Of a stretch of 64,000 nt of DNA, positions 17,825 through 26,434 are shown piece after piece; within the stretch, counting starts at the first letter, position 1, and each line of letters begins with the position of its first letter. This DNA is from Pantoea sp. (GTDB lineage Bacteria > Pseudomonadota > Gammaproteobacteria > Enterobacterales > Enterobacteriaceae). Both the position numbers and the translations under genes were made by a program. Location of the stretch: contig NZ_JAPWKD010000012.1 in the NCBI RefSeq assembly GCF_028283705.1, positions 1 to 64,000 on the forward strand, read 5' to 3'. Below the pieces are notes generated by a model that worked only from the letters and a program-made list of their open reading frames with translations, had not been told where the DNA came from and searched no databases.

Positions 17825-19459
17825 TCAATGTTTCTTTATGTAATAGTATTTCAGATTAATCAGATCCTGCGGATCCTGCCCGGTAAAACCGCCCACCCAG
17901 GGCTTCACCAGGCGCACGCTGACGCGGTAATACACCGGGATAATCGCTGAATCTTTATCCTGCTGATTTTCTGCCTGTTGATAGAGCACGGCGCGTGTCG
18001 CTTCGTCCGGTGCCGTCAGCGTTTGCGCCATCAGCCGATCGAATGCCGGGCTGCTGTAGAAAGCGGTATTGATGGAAGCGCCGCTCAGCAAAATATTCAG
18101 GAAGGTGGACGGTTCGTTGTAGTCTGCACACCAGGTGGCGCGCACCACATCGTATTGCGCCTGATGGCGTGTCTCCAGCAGCGTTTTCCATTCCTGATTT
18201 TCCAGGGTCACCACTGCGCCGAGGTTTTTCTGCCACATTGAGGCAGCGGCAATGGCCTGCTTTTTGTTTTGCTCGGAGGTGTTGTACAGCAGCGAGAAGC
18301 GCAGCGGATGCTGGTCGTTAAAACCGGCCTCAGCCAGCAGTTTTTTCGCGCTGGCATTGCGTTCTGCCTGGGTTTGATTGAACCAGGCGGGTGGGGAAAG
18401 CTTCACGCCGTCAGTAAAGGGTGGGGTCAGGCTGTAGGCCGGAATTTGTCCCTGCCCCATCACTTTTTGCGCGATGATGTCGCGGTCCAGTGTCAGCTTC
18501 AGCGCAGTACGCACCCGGACATCATCAAAAGGCGCTTTTTTGTTGTTGATTTCATAATAGAAGGTGCACAGCAGCGGGCTGACTTTGACCTGGTCGCCAA
18601 GATCCTGACGCAATTTATGGTACATATCAGGCGGTACCACGCTGTTGGTCATATCCGTGCCACCGCTGCGATAACGGTTAATATCGCTGTTTTCCGACGA
18701 TAGCGGCAGATAGACGCCCTCTTCAATCACAGTATGGGCATTGTCCCAGTAGAGCGGATTGCGCTTCACCACGATGTTTTCATTCACAACCCACTGGCTG
18801 AGCGTGTAGGGACCATTGCTGACGTAATGTTCAGGCTGCGTCCACTGCTCGCCCCACTTCTCCACCGCTGGAGGATAAACCGGCTTCATTGCGGTATTTG
18901 CCACCATGGCGAGGAAATAAGGAACGGGTTCTGTCAGTGTTACCTGAAAATGACGAGCGTCCAGCGCTTTGACACCCAGCTCAGCAGGTTTGGCTTTACC
19001 CGCCATGATCGCATCAACATTGGCAACATGCGCCGCCTGCAAATAACTGGCGTACGGAGAGGCCGTTCTCGGATCGGCAAGGCGTTGCCAGCTGTAAACA
19101 AAATCAGCTGCCGTGACAGGCTCACCATTACTCCAGCGGGCATTTTCTCGCAGGGTAAAAGTCCAGACGCGCCCCTGATCGTTTTGCCAGCTTTCAGCCA
19201 CACCGGGGACAATTTTCCCGTTGTTGTCGGTGTTAACCAGACCATCGAGCAGGCTTTGAATCACATTGGATTCCGGTACGCCCTCAATTTTCTGCGGATC
19301 AAGGGACGCCACTTCGCTGCCGTTATTAATCACAATACGCTGTGTGGCAGATAATTGTGTCCCTGCCGGGATATCAGCCGCCTGACTCTGGCTCAAAATA
19401 CCCCACAGGCAGAGGGCAAGAGGTGAAAACGCCGGGGCCTTCGCTACCATCCATTTCAT
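17825..19459 (-). CDS. Second OppA-type periplasmic peptide-binding protein
   Basis: The 544-residue protein is a full-length paralogue of the downstream oppA. It shares the block order (SLDPQKIEGVPESNV, SWQRLADPRTASPYASY, CTFYYEINNKKAPFDD, WCADYNEPSTFLNILLS) and the terminal YYYIKKH, but many positions differ, so it is diverged rather than recent. A signal peptide ends after SQSQA. The ATG at 19459 is chosen; TTG 19462 and ATG 19450 are possible, and the ribosome site is weak. It lies first in the opp gene string, so it may bring a different peptide range to the same OppBCDF. Confidence 0.93.
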   Translation of the reverse strand: MKWMVAKAPAFSPLALCLWGILSQSQAADIPAGTQLSATQRIVINNGSEVASLDPQKIEGVPESNVIQSLLDGLVNTDNNGKIVPGVAESWQNDQGRVWTFTLRENARWSNGEPVTAADFVYSWQRLADPRTASPYASYLQAAHVANVDAIMAGKAKPAELGVKALDARHFQVTLTEPVPYFLAMVANTAMKPVYPPAVEKWGEQWTQPEHYVSNGPYTLSQWVVNENIVVKRNPLYWDNAHTVIEEGVYLPLSSENSDINRYRSGGTDMTNSVVPPDMYHKLRQDLGDQVKVSPLLCTFYYEINNKKAPFDDVRVRTALKLTLDRDIIAQKVMGQGQIPAYSLTPPFTDGVKLSPPAWFNQTQAERNASAKKLLAEAGFNDQHPLRFSLLYNTSEQNKKQAIAAASMWQKNLGAVVTLENQEWKTLLETRHQAQYDVVRATWCADYNEPSTFLNILLSGASINTAFYSSPAFDRLMAQTLTAPDEATRAVLYQQAENQQDKDSAIIPVYYRVSVRLVKPWVGGFTGQDPQDLINLKYYYIKKH

Positions 19460-19852
19460 CAAAAGAAATCAACCTTCAACATAAACCTGATAGCGAGTAA
19501 GCAAGAACCGTACACATTTTTGACTATCAGATAAAAAAATTGCGATGTTCCGAAAATTATCAGAACAAATGCCCATGCGCCAAAGCTAAACCACAAAAAT
19601 GTTATCTAATTCTCTTTTATCACGTCTTATTGCTAAGGAAAAGTGTTAATTCTTAACCAAAATTATCAATTAACTTATTGATTTATATCTATTTTTCTAT
19701 GAATTTTCTGTCATTATGTGCAGAGTTAAATGCAGAATGGATAAAATGTGTTTTATGTCACTGAATAGTATAAAAATGGGATATATGAATAGAAAATTAC
19801 CAGGATGAGCGAGATTTATTTATATCTTACCCTGATAATCAGAATATGATGC

Positions 19853-19868
19853 TGTGATAATTATCACA
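19853..19868 (-). promoter_or_regulatory. CRP site in the opp upstream region
   Basis: TGTGATAATTATCACA is a perfect TGTGA-N6-TCACA site within an 18-bp palindrome (19852-19869). Its centre is about 400 bp upstream of the second oppA start. The position relative to TAAGAT at 19824-19829 fits a class II CRP promoter. Control of opp is inferred; ychE, which ends at 20035, is not a candidate target. Confidence 0.7.
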
Positions 19869-19952
19869 GTAAAATACAGAGAATAGCTAAACGCGGATTA
19901 ATACAGTAGCAAAATTGATAACCCACCAGTGATGTTAAGCATGATGAATATC

Positions 19953-20000
19953 AGCACCAATATGGTGCGTAATTACCCTTTATCGCACCATATTGGATCA
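19953..20000 (-). promoter_or_regulatory. Pair of NtrC-like binding sites
   Basis: AGCACCAATATGGTGCG (19953-19969) matches the NtrC consensus TGCACCA-N3-TGGTGCA at all inner positions. CGCACCATATTGGATCA (19984-20000) is a second, weaker match. Their centres are 31 bp apart, about three helical turns, close to the 32-bp spacing of the glnA enhancer. The two also form a 13-bp inverted repeat that could fold in ychE mRNA, but no T-run follows. opp is an Ntr-responsive operon in E. coli. Confidence 0.6.
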
Positions 20001-20034
20001 TGAAAAGATGACATGCAGAAAATTAAGGCGATTT

Positions 20035-20682
20035 TTAACTTAATAAACCAGGGAAAATGGCTTTTAGTCCGGTGACCACAAACTCAATACCCAACGCCAT
20101 CAGCAGTAAGCCCATAATACGCGTAATCACGTTAATTCCCGTCTGCCCCAGCACTCGGACCATCAGCGGAGCTGCACGGAACAGCAACCAGCAGCAGAAA
20201 GCAAAAATGGCAATCGCCAGGGTGAATCCCAGCAGGTTTTGCCAGTTATGGTAGCGCGTACTCCAGACTATGGTGGAACTGATCGCACCGGGGCCAGCCA
20301 TCAGCGGTAATGCCAGCGGCACGACGCCAATGCTTTCACGGATCGCGGTTTCTGATTTTTCCTGTTTGTTCTGCTTATCTTCCCCCAGCTTACCGCTGAT
20401 CATCGACATGGCGATGGTCACCACCAGGATGCCACCGGCAATACGGAACGAATCAATGGAGATACCGAACAGGTGCAGAATCGCGTCGCCAAGGAACAAC
20501 GAGGTCCACAATATAATGGCCACAGCCAGATTTGCCGTCAGGTTGGTTTTATTGCGTTCTACCGCCCCCTGATAGCTGGTCATGCTGATAAAGACCGGAA
20601 TGATGCCGACTGGGTTCACCAGGGCGAACAAACCGACAAAAAACTTAATATAGCCGGATAGATCAAGTAGCACGGGGGTCAC
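20035..20682 (-). CDS. ychE: YchE, MarC-family inner-membrane protein
   Basis: YchE belongs to the MarC (UPF0056) family of six-helix inner-membrane proteins of unknown function. The sequence FFVGLFALVNPVGIIPVFISMTSYQ and the highly conserved MSMISGKLGEDKQNKQEKSE segment identify it. GTG at 20682 gives 215 residues, the E. coli length, and has GGAG 6 bases before it; a GTG four codons upstream is the alternative. It precedes opp on the same strand but is separated by a long regulatory region. Confidence 0.92.
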   Translation of the reverse strand: MTPVLLDLSGYIKFFVGLFALVNPVGIIPVFISMTSYQGAVERNKTNLTANLAVAIILWTSLFLGDAILHLFGISIDSFRIAGGILVVTIAMSMISGKLGEDKQNKQEKSETAIRESIGVVPLALPLMAGPGAISSTIVWSTRYHNWQNLLGFTLAIAIFAFCCWLLFRAAPLMVRVLGQTGINVITRIMGLLLMALGIEFVVTGLKAIFPGLLS

Positions 20683-21130
20683 AGTCAGCTCCACAATGGG
20701 TCACAGTAAAAATCGCGCATAATGTAGTGCAAATCACTGGCTAAAAACCAGCGCTTTCAGCAGAAATCTATGCTGCTTCCGAGGCAAAAAACCAGTGCAT
20801 TTATCTGCCGTTAACGTTGGGTTACTGCTTTGCTACTGTTCGGTCCTTATTGTGTGGCGGGCTGCGATTACTTTAATTGCAAAAGTGGGTGCTGAATGGT
20901 GTCAGCTTAGGACAAAATTGATCTGCGTCATAATTCTTATACCTCATCAGGGGTAACCTTACCCCATCGAAACAATATCCTGAGGCACCAGCATCCAGAA
21001 CAGTAAACCTTTTTAGTAAGCAACCGCGAGTTCACTCGCCTTCCTGACCAAACAGCGTTCTATAGCGCGACTATACTTCTGGATCCAGGCTTGTTTACTA
21101 AAAAAGTTTAACTTCCTTCAGGAGAGCACC
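20683..21130 (+). promoter_or_regulatory. adhE promoter and leader region
   Basis: The 448-bp stretch between ychE and adhE has no gene. It contains an FNR-like half match TTGATCTGCGTCAT (20918-20931), a perfect GGGGTAA-CC-TTACCCC palindrome (20950-20965) and a GCGAGT-TC-ACTCGC hairpin (21026-21039). It also has a 22-nt inverted repeat (21002-21023 with 21091-21112, 18 of 22 paired) that ends 8 bases before the adhE ribosome site. In E. coli the adhE leader is long and folded, and RNase III cleavage is needed for translation. Confidence 0.6.
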
Positions 21131-23818
21131 ATGGCCGTAACTAATGTCGCCGAACTTAATGCACTGGTAGAACGTGTTAAAAAGGCACAGCGCGAATACG
21201 CCAATTTTAGTCAGGAACAAGTTGATGCCATCTTCCGCGCCGCTGCCCTCGCCGCCGCTGATGCACGAATCCCGCTCGCTAAGATGGCCGTTGCCGAATC
21301 CGGCATGGGCATCGTCGAAGATAAAGTGATCAAAAACCACTTTGCTTCCGAATATATCTACAACGCTTATAAAGATGAAAAAACCTGTGGTGTGCTCGAC
21401 ACAGATGACACCTTTGGCACTATCACTATTGCCGAACCTATTGGCCTGATTTGCGGTATCGTACCGACCACCAACCCGACTTCTACTGCAATTTTTAAAG
21501 CTCTGATCAGTCTGAAAACCCGTAACGGCATTATCTTCTCGCCACATCCGCGAGCCAAAGATGCGACCAACAAAGCCGCTGATATCGTACTGCAGGCTGC
21601 CATCGCCGCGGGTGCACCAAAAGATATTATCGGCTGGATTGATGCCCCTTCAGTGGAACTGTCAAATCAGTTAATGCATCACCCGGATATCAACCTGATC
21701 CTGGCGACGGGTGGCCCGGGCATGGTGAAAGCCGCCTACAGCTCCGGTAAACCAGCGATTGGTGTGGGTGCCGGTAATACCCCAGTAGTGGTGGATGAAA
21801 CGGCCGATATCAAACGCGCTGTGGCTTCAATTCTGATGTCAAAAACCTTCGATAACGGCGTGATTTGTGCTTCTGAGCAGTCCGTTATTGTCGTCGACTC
21901 CGCCTATGACGCGGTACGTGAACGTTTCGCCACCCACGGCGGTTATATGCTGCAGGGCAAAGAGCTGAAAGCCGTGCAGGATATCATCCTGAAAAATGGC
22001 GCACTCAACGCTGCGATTGTCGGTCAGCCCGCGCCGAAAATTGCAGAAATGGCCGGTATTACCGTCCCGGCAAACACCAAGATTTTGATTGGCGAAGTGA
22101 AGCTGGTTGATGAGTCAGAACCTTTTGCTCATGAGAAATTATCGCCGACACTGGCGATGTATCGTGCCAAAGATTTCCAGGACGCGGTTGATAAAGCAGA
22201 AAAACTGGTGGCAATGGGCGGTATCGGTCACACCTCCTGCCTCTACACCGATCAGGATAACCAGAATGAACGCGTGCACTACTTCGGCGACAAGATGAAA
22301 ACCGCACGTATTCTGATTAACACCCCGGCTTCACAGGGTGGTATCGGTGACCTGTATAACTTCAAACTGGCTCCGTCACTGACACTGGGTTGTGGTTCAT
22401 GGGGCGGCAACTCCATTTCTGAAAACGTGGGACCGAAACATCTCATCAACAAGAAAACCGTGGCCAAGCGAGCTGAAAATATGTTGTGGCATAAACTTCC
22501 GAAGTCTATCTACTTCCGTCGTGGTTCTCTGCCAATTGCGCTTGAAGAAGTGGCGACTGACGGGGCCAAACGTGCTTTCATCGTCACCGACCGTTTCCTG
22601 TTCAACAATGGCTATGCTGACCAGGTCACCCGCGTGCTGAAATCACACGGTATCGAGACTGAAGTATTTTTCGAAGTAGAAGCTGACCCGACGCTGAGCA
22701 TCGTACGTAAAGGTGCAGAGCAGATGAACAGCTTTAAACCCGACGTCATTATCGCTCTCGGTGGTGGTTCACCGATGGATGCCGCCAAAATCATGTGGGT
22801 GATGTACGAACATCCGGAAACCCATTTTGAAGAACTGGCGCTGCGCTTTATGGATATCCGTAAACGTATCTACAAATTCCCGAAAATGGGTGTGAAAGCG
22901 CGCATGATCGCTATCACCACCACTTCCGGTACCGGTTCTGAAGTGACACCGTTCGCCGTCGTCACCGATGACGCGACGGGTCAGAAATATCCGCTGGCTG
23001 ACTATGCACTGACCCCGGATATGGCGATTGTCGATGCTAACCTGGTGATGGATATGCCGCGTTCACTCTGCGCATTTGGCGGTCTGGATGCGGTGACCCA
23101 CTCACTGGAAGCCTACGTTTCCGTGCTCGCCAATGAATACTCCGATGGTCAGGCTTTGCAGGCATTGAAATTGCTGAAAGAAAACCTGCCAGCCAGTTAT
23201 AAAGAAGGGGCGAAAAATCCGGTAGCGCGTGAGCGTGTGCACAATGCCGCCACCATCGCAGGTATCGCGTTTGCTAACGCCTTCCTCGGGGTATGTCACT
23301 CCATGGCACATAAATTGGGTTCAGAATTCCATATTCCCCATGGACTGGCGAACGCCCTGCTGATTTGTAACGTCATTCGCTACAACGCCAATGACAACCC
23401 GACTAAGCAGACCGCTTTCAGTCAGTATGACCGTCCGCAGGCACGTCGCCGTTATGCCGAAGTGGCTGACCATCTGGGCCTGAGTGCTGAGGGTGACCGT
23501 ACTGCGCAGAAAATTGAAAAACTGCTGGCATGGCTGGAAGAGATGAAAACCCAGTTGGGCATCCCGACTTCAATTCGTGAAGCAGGGGTACAGGAAGCTG
23601 ACTTCCTCGCCAAAGTGGATAAGCTGGCTGATGATGCCTTCGATGATCAGTGTACCGGTGCTAACCCGCGCTATCCGCTGATTGCTGAACTGAAACAAAT
23701 CATGCTGGATACCTTCTACGGTCGCGAATTTGTCGAAACCACCGCTGAAGTGACAGACGCAGTTGATCTGCAGCCGGTAAAGTCAGTAAAGACTGAGAAG
23801 AAAACTAAAAAGGCGTAA
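21131..23818 (+). CDS. adhE: Bifunctional acetaldehyde-CoA / alcohol dehydrogenase
   Basis: AdhE reduces acetyl-CoA to acetaldehyde and then ethanol, regenerating NAD+ in fermentation; it assembles into spirosomes. The 895-residue protein has an N-terminal aldehyde dehydrogenase domain (about 1-440, catalytic Cys246 in NGVICASEQS) and a C-terminal iron-dependent alcohol dehydrogenase domain (about 450-870, GGGSPMDAAK and metal-ligand His in GVCHSMAHKLG). A good CAGGAGAG site precedes the ATG. Length and sequence match E. coli AdhE (891 aa). A Lys-rich tail (KTEKKTKKA) ends the protein. Confidence 0.98.
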   Translation: MAVTNVAELNALVERVKKAQREYANFSQEQVDAIFRAAALAAADARIPLAKMAVAESGMGIVEDKVIKNHFASEYIYNAYKDEKTCGVLDTDDTFGTITIAEPIGLICGIVPTTNPTSTAIFKALISLKTRNGIIFSPHPRAKDATNKAADIVLQAAIAAGAPKDIIGWIDAPSVELSNQLMHHPDINLILATGGPGMVKAAYSSGKPAIGVGAGNTPVVVDETADIKRAVASILMSKTFDNGVICASEQSVIVVDSAYDAVRERFATHGGYMLQGKELKAVQDIILKNGALNAAIVGQPAPKIAEMAGITVPANTKILIGEVKLVDESEPFAHEKLSPTLAMYRAKDFQDAVDKAEKLVAMGGIGHTSCLYTDQDNQNERVHYFGDKMKTARILINTPASQGGIGDLYNFKLAPSLTLGCGSWGGNSISENVGPKHLINKKTVAKRAENMLWHKLPKSIYFRRGSLPIALEEVATDGAKRAFIVTDRFLFNNGYADQVTRVLKSHGIETEVFFEVEADPTLSIVRKGAEQMNSFKPDVIIALGGGSPMDAAKIMWVMYEHPETHFEELALRFMDIRKRIYKFPKMGVKARMIAITTTSGTGSEVTPFAVVTDDATGQKYPLADYALTPDMAIVDANLVMDMPRSLCAFGGLDAVTHSLEAYVSVLANEYSDGQALQALKLLKENLPASYKEGAKNPVARERVHNAATIAGIAFANAFLGVCHSMAHKLGSEFHIPHGLANALLICNVIRYNANDNPTKQTAFSQYDRPQARRRYAEVADHLGLSAEGDRTAQKIEKLLAWLEEMKTQLGIPTSIREAGVQEADFLAKVDKLADDAFDDQCTGANPRYPLIAELKQIMLDTFYGREFVETTAEVTDAVDLQPVKSVKTEKKTKKA

Positions 23819-23830
23819 GTCCTGATAACA

Positions 23831-23857
23831 AAAAAACCCGCTTCGGCGGGTTTTTTT
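23831..23857. terminator. Bidirectional terminator between adhE and tdk
   Basis: CCCGC-TTCG-GCGGG with a stable tetraloop is flanked by A6 upstream and T7 downstream, so it works in both directions for the convergent adhE and tdk. Confidence 0.9.
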
Positions 23858-23870
23858 ATATTAACTGTTT

Positions 23871-24491
23871 TTACAGATGGGGTTGATTCGACCCATAAAT
23901 GGCTTTTAATGAGCCTTCATCAATTGCCTGTTTATAATGCTTACGGCAAACGGATATATAACGTTCATTACCGCCGATCACAACCTGCTCACCTTCACTA
24001 AAGGGTTTTCCGTTAGCATCCAGACGTAAAACCATGCTGGCTTTACGCCCGCAATGGCAGATAGTTTTCAGTTCCACTAACTTATCCGCCCATGCCAGTA
24101 AGTATTGGCTGCCGACAAACAACTCACCGCGAAAGTCGGTGCGTAGTCCATAACACAGCACCGGAATATCCATATTGTCGACCACATCAGACAACGCTTT
24201 TACCTGTTCGCGGGTCAGAAACTGACTTTCGTCCACCAGCACGCAATGTACTGGTTGTCGGGTATGTTCAGCCGCTATTTCTGCATCCAGTTGGGTTTGC
24301 GCATTATATAAAAACGCCGGTGAAGAGAGACCAATACGCGAACTAACCTTACCGGCACCGAAGCGATCATCAATTTCGGCGGTATACACCAGGGTACGCA
24401 TGCCTCGTTCCTGGTAATTATAGGAGGATTGTAGCAAGGCCGTTGATTTGCCTGCATTCATCGCCGAGTAATAAAAATAGAGTTGCGCCAT
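23871..24491 (-). CDS. tdk: Thymidine kinase
   Basis: Tdk phosphorylates thymidine in the pyrimidine salvage pathway. The 206-residue type II enzyme has the P-loop SAMNAGKS at residues 9-16, the DESQFL motif with the catalytic Glu, and the Cys pair CHCGRKA of the zinc-binding lasso domain. The gene stands alone between adhE and hns, as in E. coli. Confidence 0.96.
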   Translation of the reverse strand: MAQLYFYYSAMNAGKSTALLQSSYNYQERGMRTLVYTAEIDDRFGAGKVSSRIGLSSPAFLYNAQTQLDAEIAAEHTRQPVHCVLVDESQFLTREQVKALSDVVDNMDIPVLCYGLRTDFRGELFVGSQYLLAWADKLVELKTICHCGRKASMVLRLDANGKPFSEGEQVVIGGNERYISVCRKHYKQAIDEGSLKAIYGSNQPHL

Positions 24492-24907
24492 TGGAAAATC
24501 TCATCAGAGCCTGAATCAGTTGCGCGCAAGTCTACCATAAAGACAGCATGGCTGTAGCGATGGTTTAATTTTTATCATTTGCTCAAATTACCTACGCCAG
24601 ACCACTTCGTTTATTGGCCAGGAGGGACCAACACAGCACGAAATGACAAAGTTCCAATGTTTGTTTTTTATTCACACTTATTCTCCTGCCAGCGTAGTTA
24701 CCTTGCAACCGCTGGTTATAAACCACAAAATTTAAGGGTTAAGGAATACAAAAGAGAGAGTTAAATAGTGTCTGGAGGTTGCTAAAAAAGTCTCATCAGT
24801 TTTAATTTACGTTTTACTTTATAATTTTACTATTGCAGTTATTTTTACCCACCACTATTATGAGCGTGCAGAACAACTCCCATTAAATATATTTTGAGAT
24901 TAGGACA
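24492..24907 (+). promoter_or_regulatory. Divergent tdk / hns upstream region
   Basis: The 416-bp stretch has no convincing gene; a 61-codon frame at 24579-24764 lacks a ribosome site and homology. The most likely hns promoter has a perfect TATAAT at 24820-24825 within an AT-rich tract, with no clear -35, about 80 bases before the hns ATG. A CCAAT motif at 24653-24657 resembles the cold-shock Y-box reported for the E. coli hns promoter. AT-rich DNA here suits H-NS autoregulation. Confidence 0.5.
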
Positions 24908-25315
24908 ATGAGCGAAGCACTTAAAATTCTTAATAATATCCGTACATTGCGCGCACAGGCTCGGGAATGCTCTCTTGAAACACTGGAAGAGATGCTGGAA
25001 AAACTTGAGGTTGTGGTGAATGAACGTCGTGAAGAAGAGTCGCATGCAGAGGCAGAAAATGCTGAGCGTAACCGCAAGCTGGCACAATATCGTGAAATGC
25101 TGATTGCTGACGGTATCGATCCCAACGAGTTACTGAATGCGTTATCTGAAACCAAAACTGCAGCTAAAACCAAGCGCGCAGCTCGCCCAGCTAAATATCA
25201 ATACGTTGATGAAAATGGTGAAAACCGTACCTGGACAGGTCAGGGTCGTACACCAGCCGTGATTAAAAAAGCCATTGAAGAACAAGGCAAACAACTGGAC
25301 GATTTTCTGCTGTAA
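24908..25315 (+). CDS. hns: Nucleoid-associated protein H-NS
   Basis: H-NS coats AT-rich DNA and silences transcription. The 135-residue protein has the coiled-coil oligomerisation region (about residues 1-80, [33 protein letters not shown] split by charge repeats) and the C-terminal DNA-binding domain with TWTGQGRTP, whose QGR loop enters the minor groove. Length and sequence match E. coli H-NS (137 aa). It is monocistronic with its own terminator. Confidence 0.98.
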   Translation: MSEALKILNNIRTLRAQARECSLETLEEMLEKLEVVVNERREEESHAEAENAERNRKLAQYREMLIADGIDPNELLNALSETKTAAKTKRAARPAKYQYVDENGENRTWTGQGRTPAVIKKAIEEQGKQLDDFLL

Positions 25316-25375
25316 ATCCCCCAGTGCTTCGAAATGATTGTGACTACACACCCGTTTGGTGAATTCACCAGGTAA

Positions 25376-25404
25376 GAAAAAGGAAGCCGCTGGCTTCCTT
25401 TTTT
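25376..25404. terminator. Bidirectional terminator between hns and uge
   Basis: GGAAGCC-GCT-GGCTTCC is flanked by AAAAA on the left and TTTTTT on the right, so it serves both convergent operons. A perfect 14-bp palindrome TGGTGAATTCACCA lies just upstream (25357-25370). Confidence 0.88.
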
Positions 25405-25412
25405 ATGCATCA

Positions 25413-26420
25413 TTATTGCTGGTAAAACTCACGGTACCAGTCAACAAATTGCTGCACGCCCTCTCGCACGCTGGTCTGCGGGCGGAAATTGATCGCTTTC
25501 TTCAGGGCTTCAGTATCTGCGCTGGTTTCCAGCACATCACCGGGCTGCAGCGGCATCATGTTTTTCTTCGCTTCCATGCCCAATGCACTTTCCAGTGCTT
25601 CGATATACGCCATCAATGTCACCGGCTGACTGTTGCCGATATTGTAGACGTGATACGGCGCAGAACTGGTGGCTGCCGATCCGGTTTCTACGGTCCATTG
25701 ATCGTCTGGCTGCGGAATCACATCCTGTAAACGCACAATCGCCTCAGCAATATCATCAATGTAGGTGAAATCACGCATCATCTGCCCATTGTTGTACACA
25801 TCAATAGGTTCCCCTGCCAGCATCGCGCGGGTGAACTTGAACAGCGCCATATCGGGCCGTCCCCACGGACCGTACACGGTGAAAAAACGTAAACCGGTGG
25901 TGGGCAATTGATAGAGATGCGAATACGTATGGGCCATTAACTCATTGGCTTTTTTGGTCGCGGCGTACAGCGAAACCGGATGATCAACCGAGTCGCCGGT
26001 TGAAAAAGGCATTTTACGGTTCAGACCATAGACTGAACTGGAGGAAGCATAAAGAAGATGGCCGACCTTATGATGTCGGCAACCTTCAAGAATATTGAGA
26101 TGGCCGATGAGATTGGATTCGGCGTAGATATGCGGATTCTGGATAGAATAACGCACCCCGGCTTGTGCCCCTAAATGAATGACACGATCAAAGCCATGAT
26201 GTTCAAACAAAGAAGAAATGGCCTGGCGATCTGCCAGGTCCATTTTACTGAAACTGAATGCGGGATGAGAGGCTATCTGATCAAGGCGGGCTTGCTTCAG
26301 GCTGACATCATAATAATCATTCAGGTTGTCGATGCCGACAACCTGGTGACCGGCAGCCAGCAGACGCTGACAAACATGAAATCCAATAAAACCTGCCGCG
26401 CCGGTAACCAGAAACTTCAT
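25413..26420 (-). CDS. NAD-dependent epimerase, probable UDP-glucuronate 4-epimerase
   Basis: The 335-residue extended short-chain dehydrogenase has the NAD motif GAAGFIG (7-13), an ASSSSVYG serine loop and the catalytic pair Tyr152-Lys156 (YAATK). The sequence (DNLNDYYDVSLKQARL, VYGPWGRPDMALFKFT) is typical of the GlcA epimerases known as Uge in Klebsiella, which turn UDP-glucuronate into UDP-galacturonate. It follows ugd by 14 bases, so substrate supply and use are together. The product would feed capsule, exopolysaccharide or LPS core. The exact substrate is inferred from subfamily and context. Confidence 0.85.
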   Translation of the reverse strand: MKFLVTGAAGFIGFHVCQRLLAAGHQVVGIDNLNDYYDVSLKQARLDQIASHPAFSFSKMDLADRQAISSLFEHHGFDRVIHLGAQAGVRYSIQNPHIYAESNLIGHLNILEGCRHHKVGHLLYASSSSVYGLNRKMPFSTGDSVDHPVSLYAATKKANELMAHTYSHLYQLPTTGLRFFTVYGPWGRPDMALFKFTRAMLAGEPIDVYNNGQMMRDFTYIDDIAEAIVRLQDVIPQPDDQWTVETGSAATSSAPYHVYNIGNSQPVTLMAYIEALESALGMEAKKNMMPLQPGDVLETSADTEALKKAINFRPQTSVREGVQQFVDWYREFYQQ

Positions 26421-26434
26421 ACATCCCTCATTTA

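Larger units (their letters stand above)
19460..20034 (-). promoter_or_regulatory. Long AT-rich upstream region of the opp operon
   Basis: This 575-bp stretch between the second oppA and ychE has no credible gene. It is clearly richer in A and T than its neighbours. It holds a perfect CRP site (19853-19868) and a pair of NtrC-like boxes (19953-20000). A sigma-54-like motif at 19500-19515 (minus strand) has a perfect TTGCT -12 element but lacks the GG of the -24 element. A minus-strand TAAGAT (19824-19829) could be a sigma-70 -10 set 42 bp from the CRP centre; that would give a leader of about 350 nt. Confidence 0.6.

Noticed and set aside
19954..19996. Intrinsic terminator of ychE
   Set aside because: A 13-bp stem can form in ychE mRNA, but no T-run follows and both arms match NtrC boxes at enhancer spacing, so the DNA-site reading was preferred.
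24579..24764. Possible 61-aa gene upstream of hns
   Set aside because: No ribosome site, no recognisable sequence and an AT-rich promoter setting.
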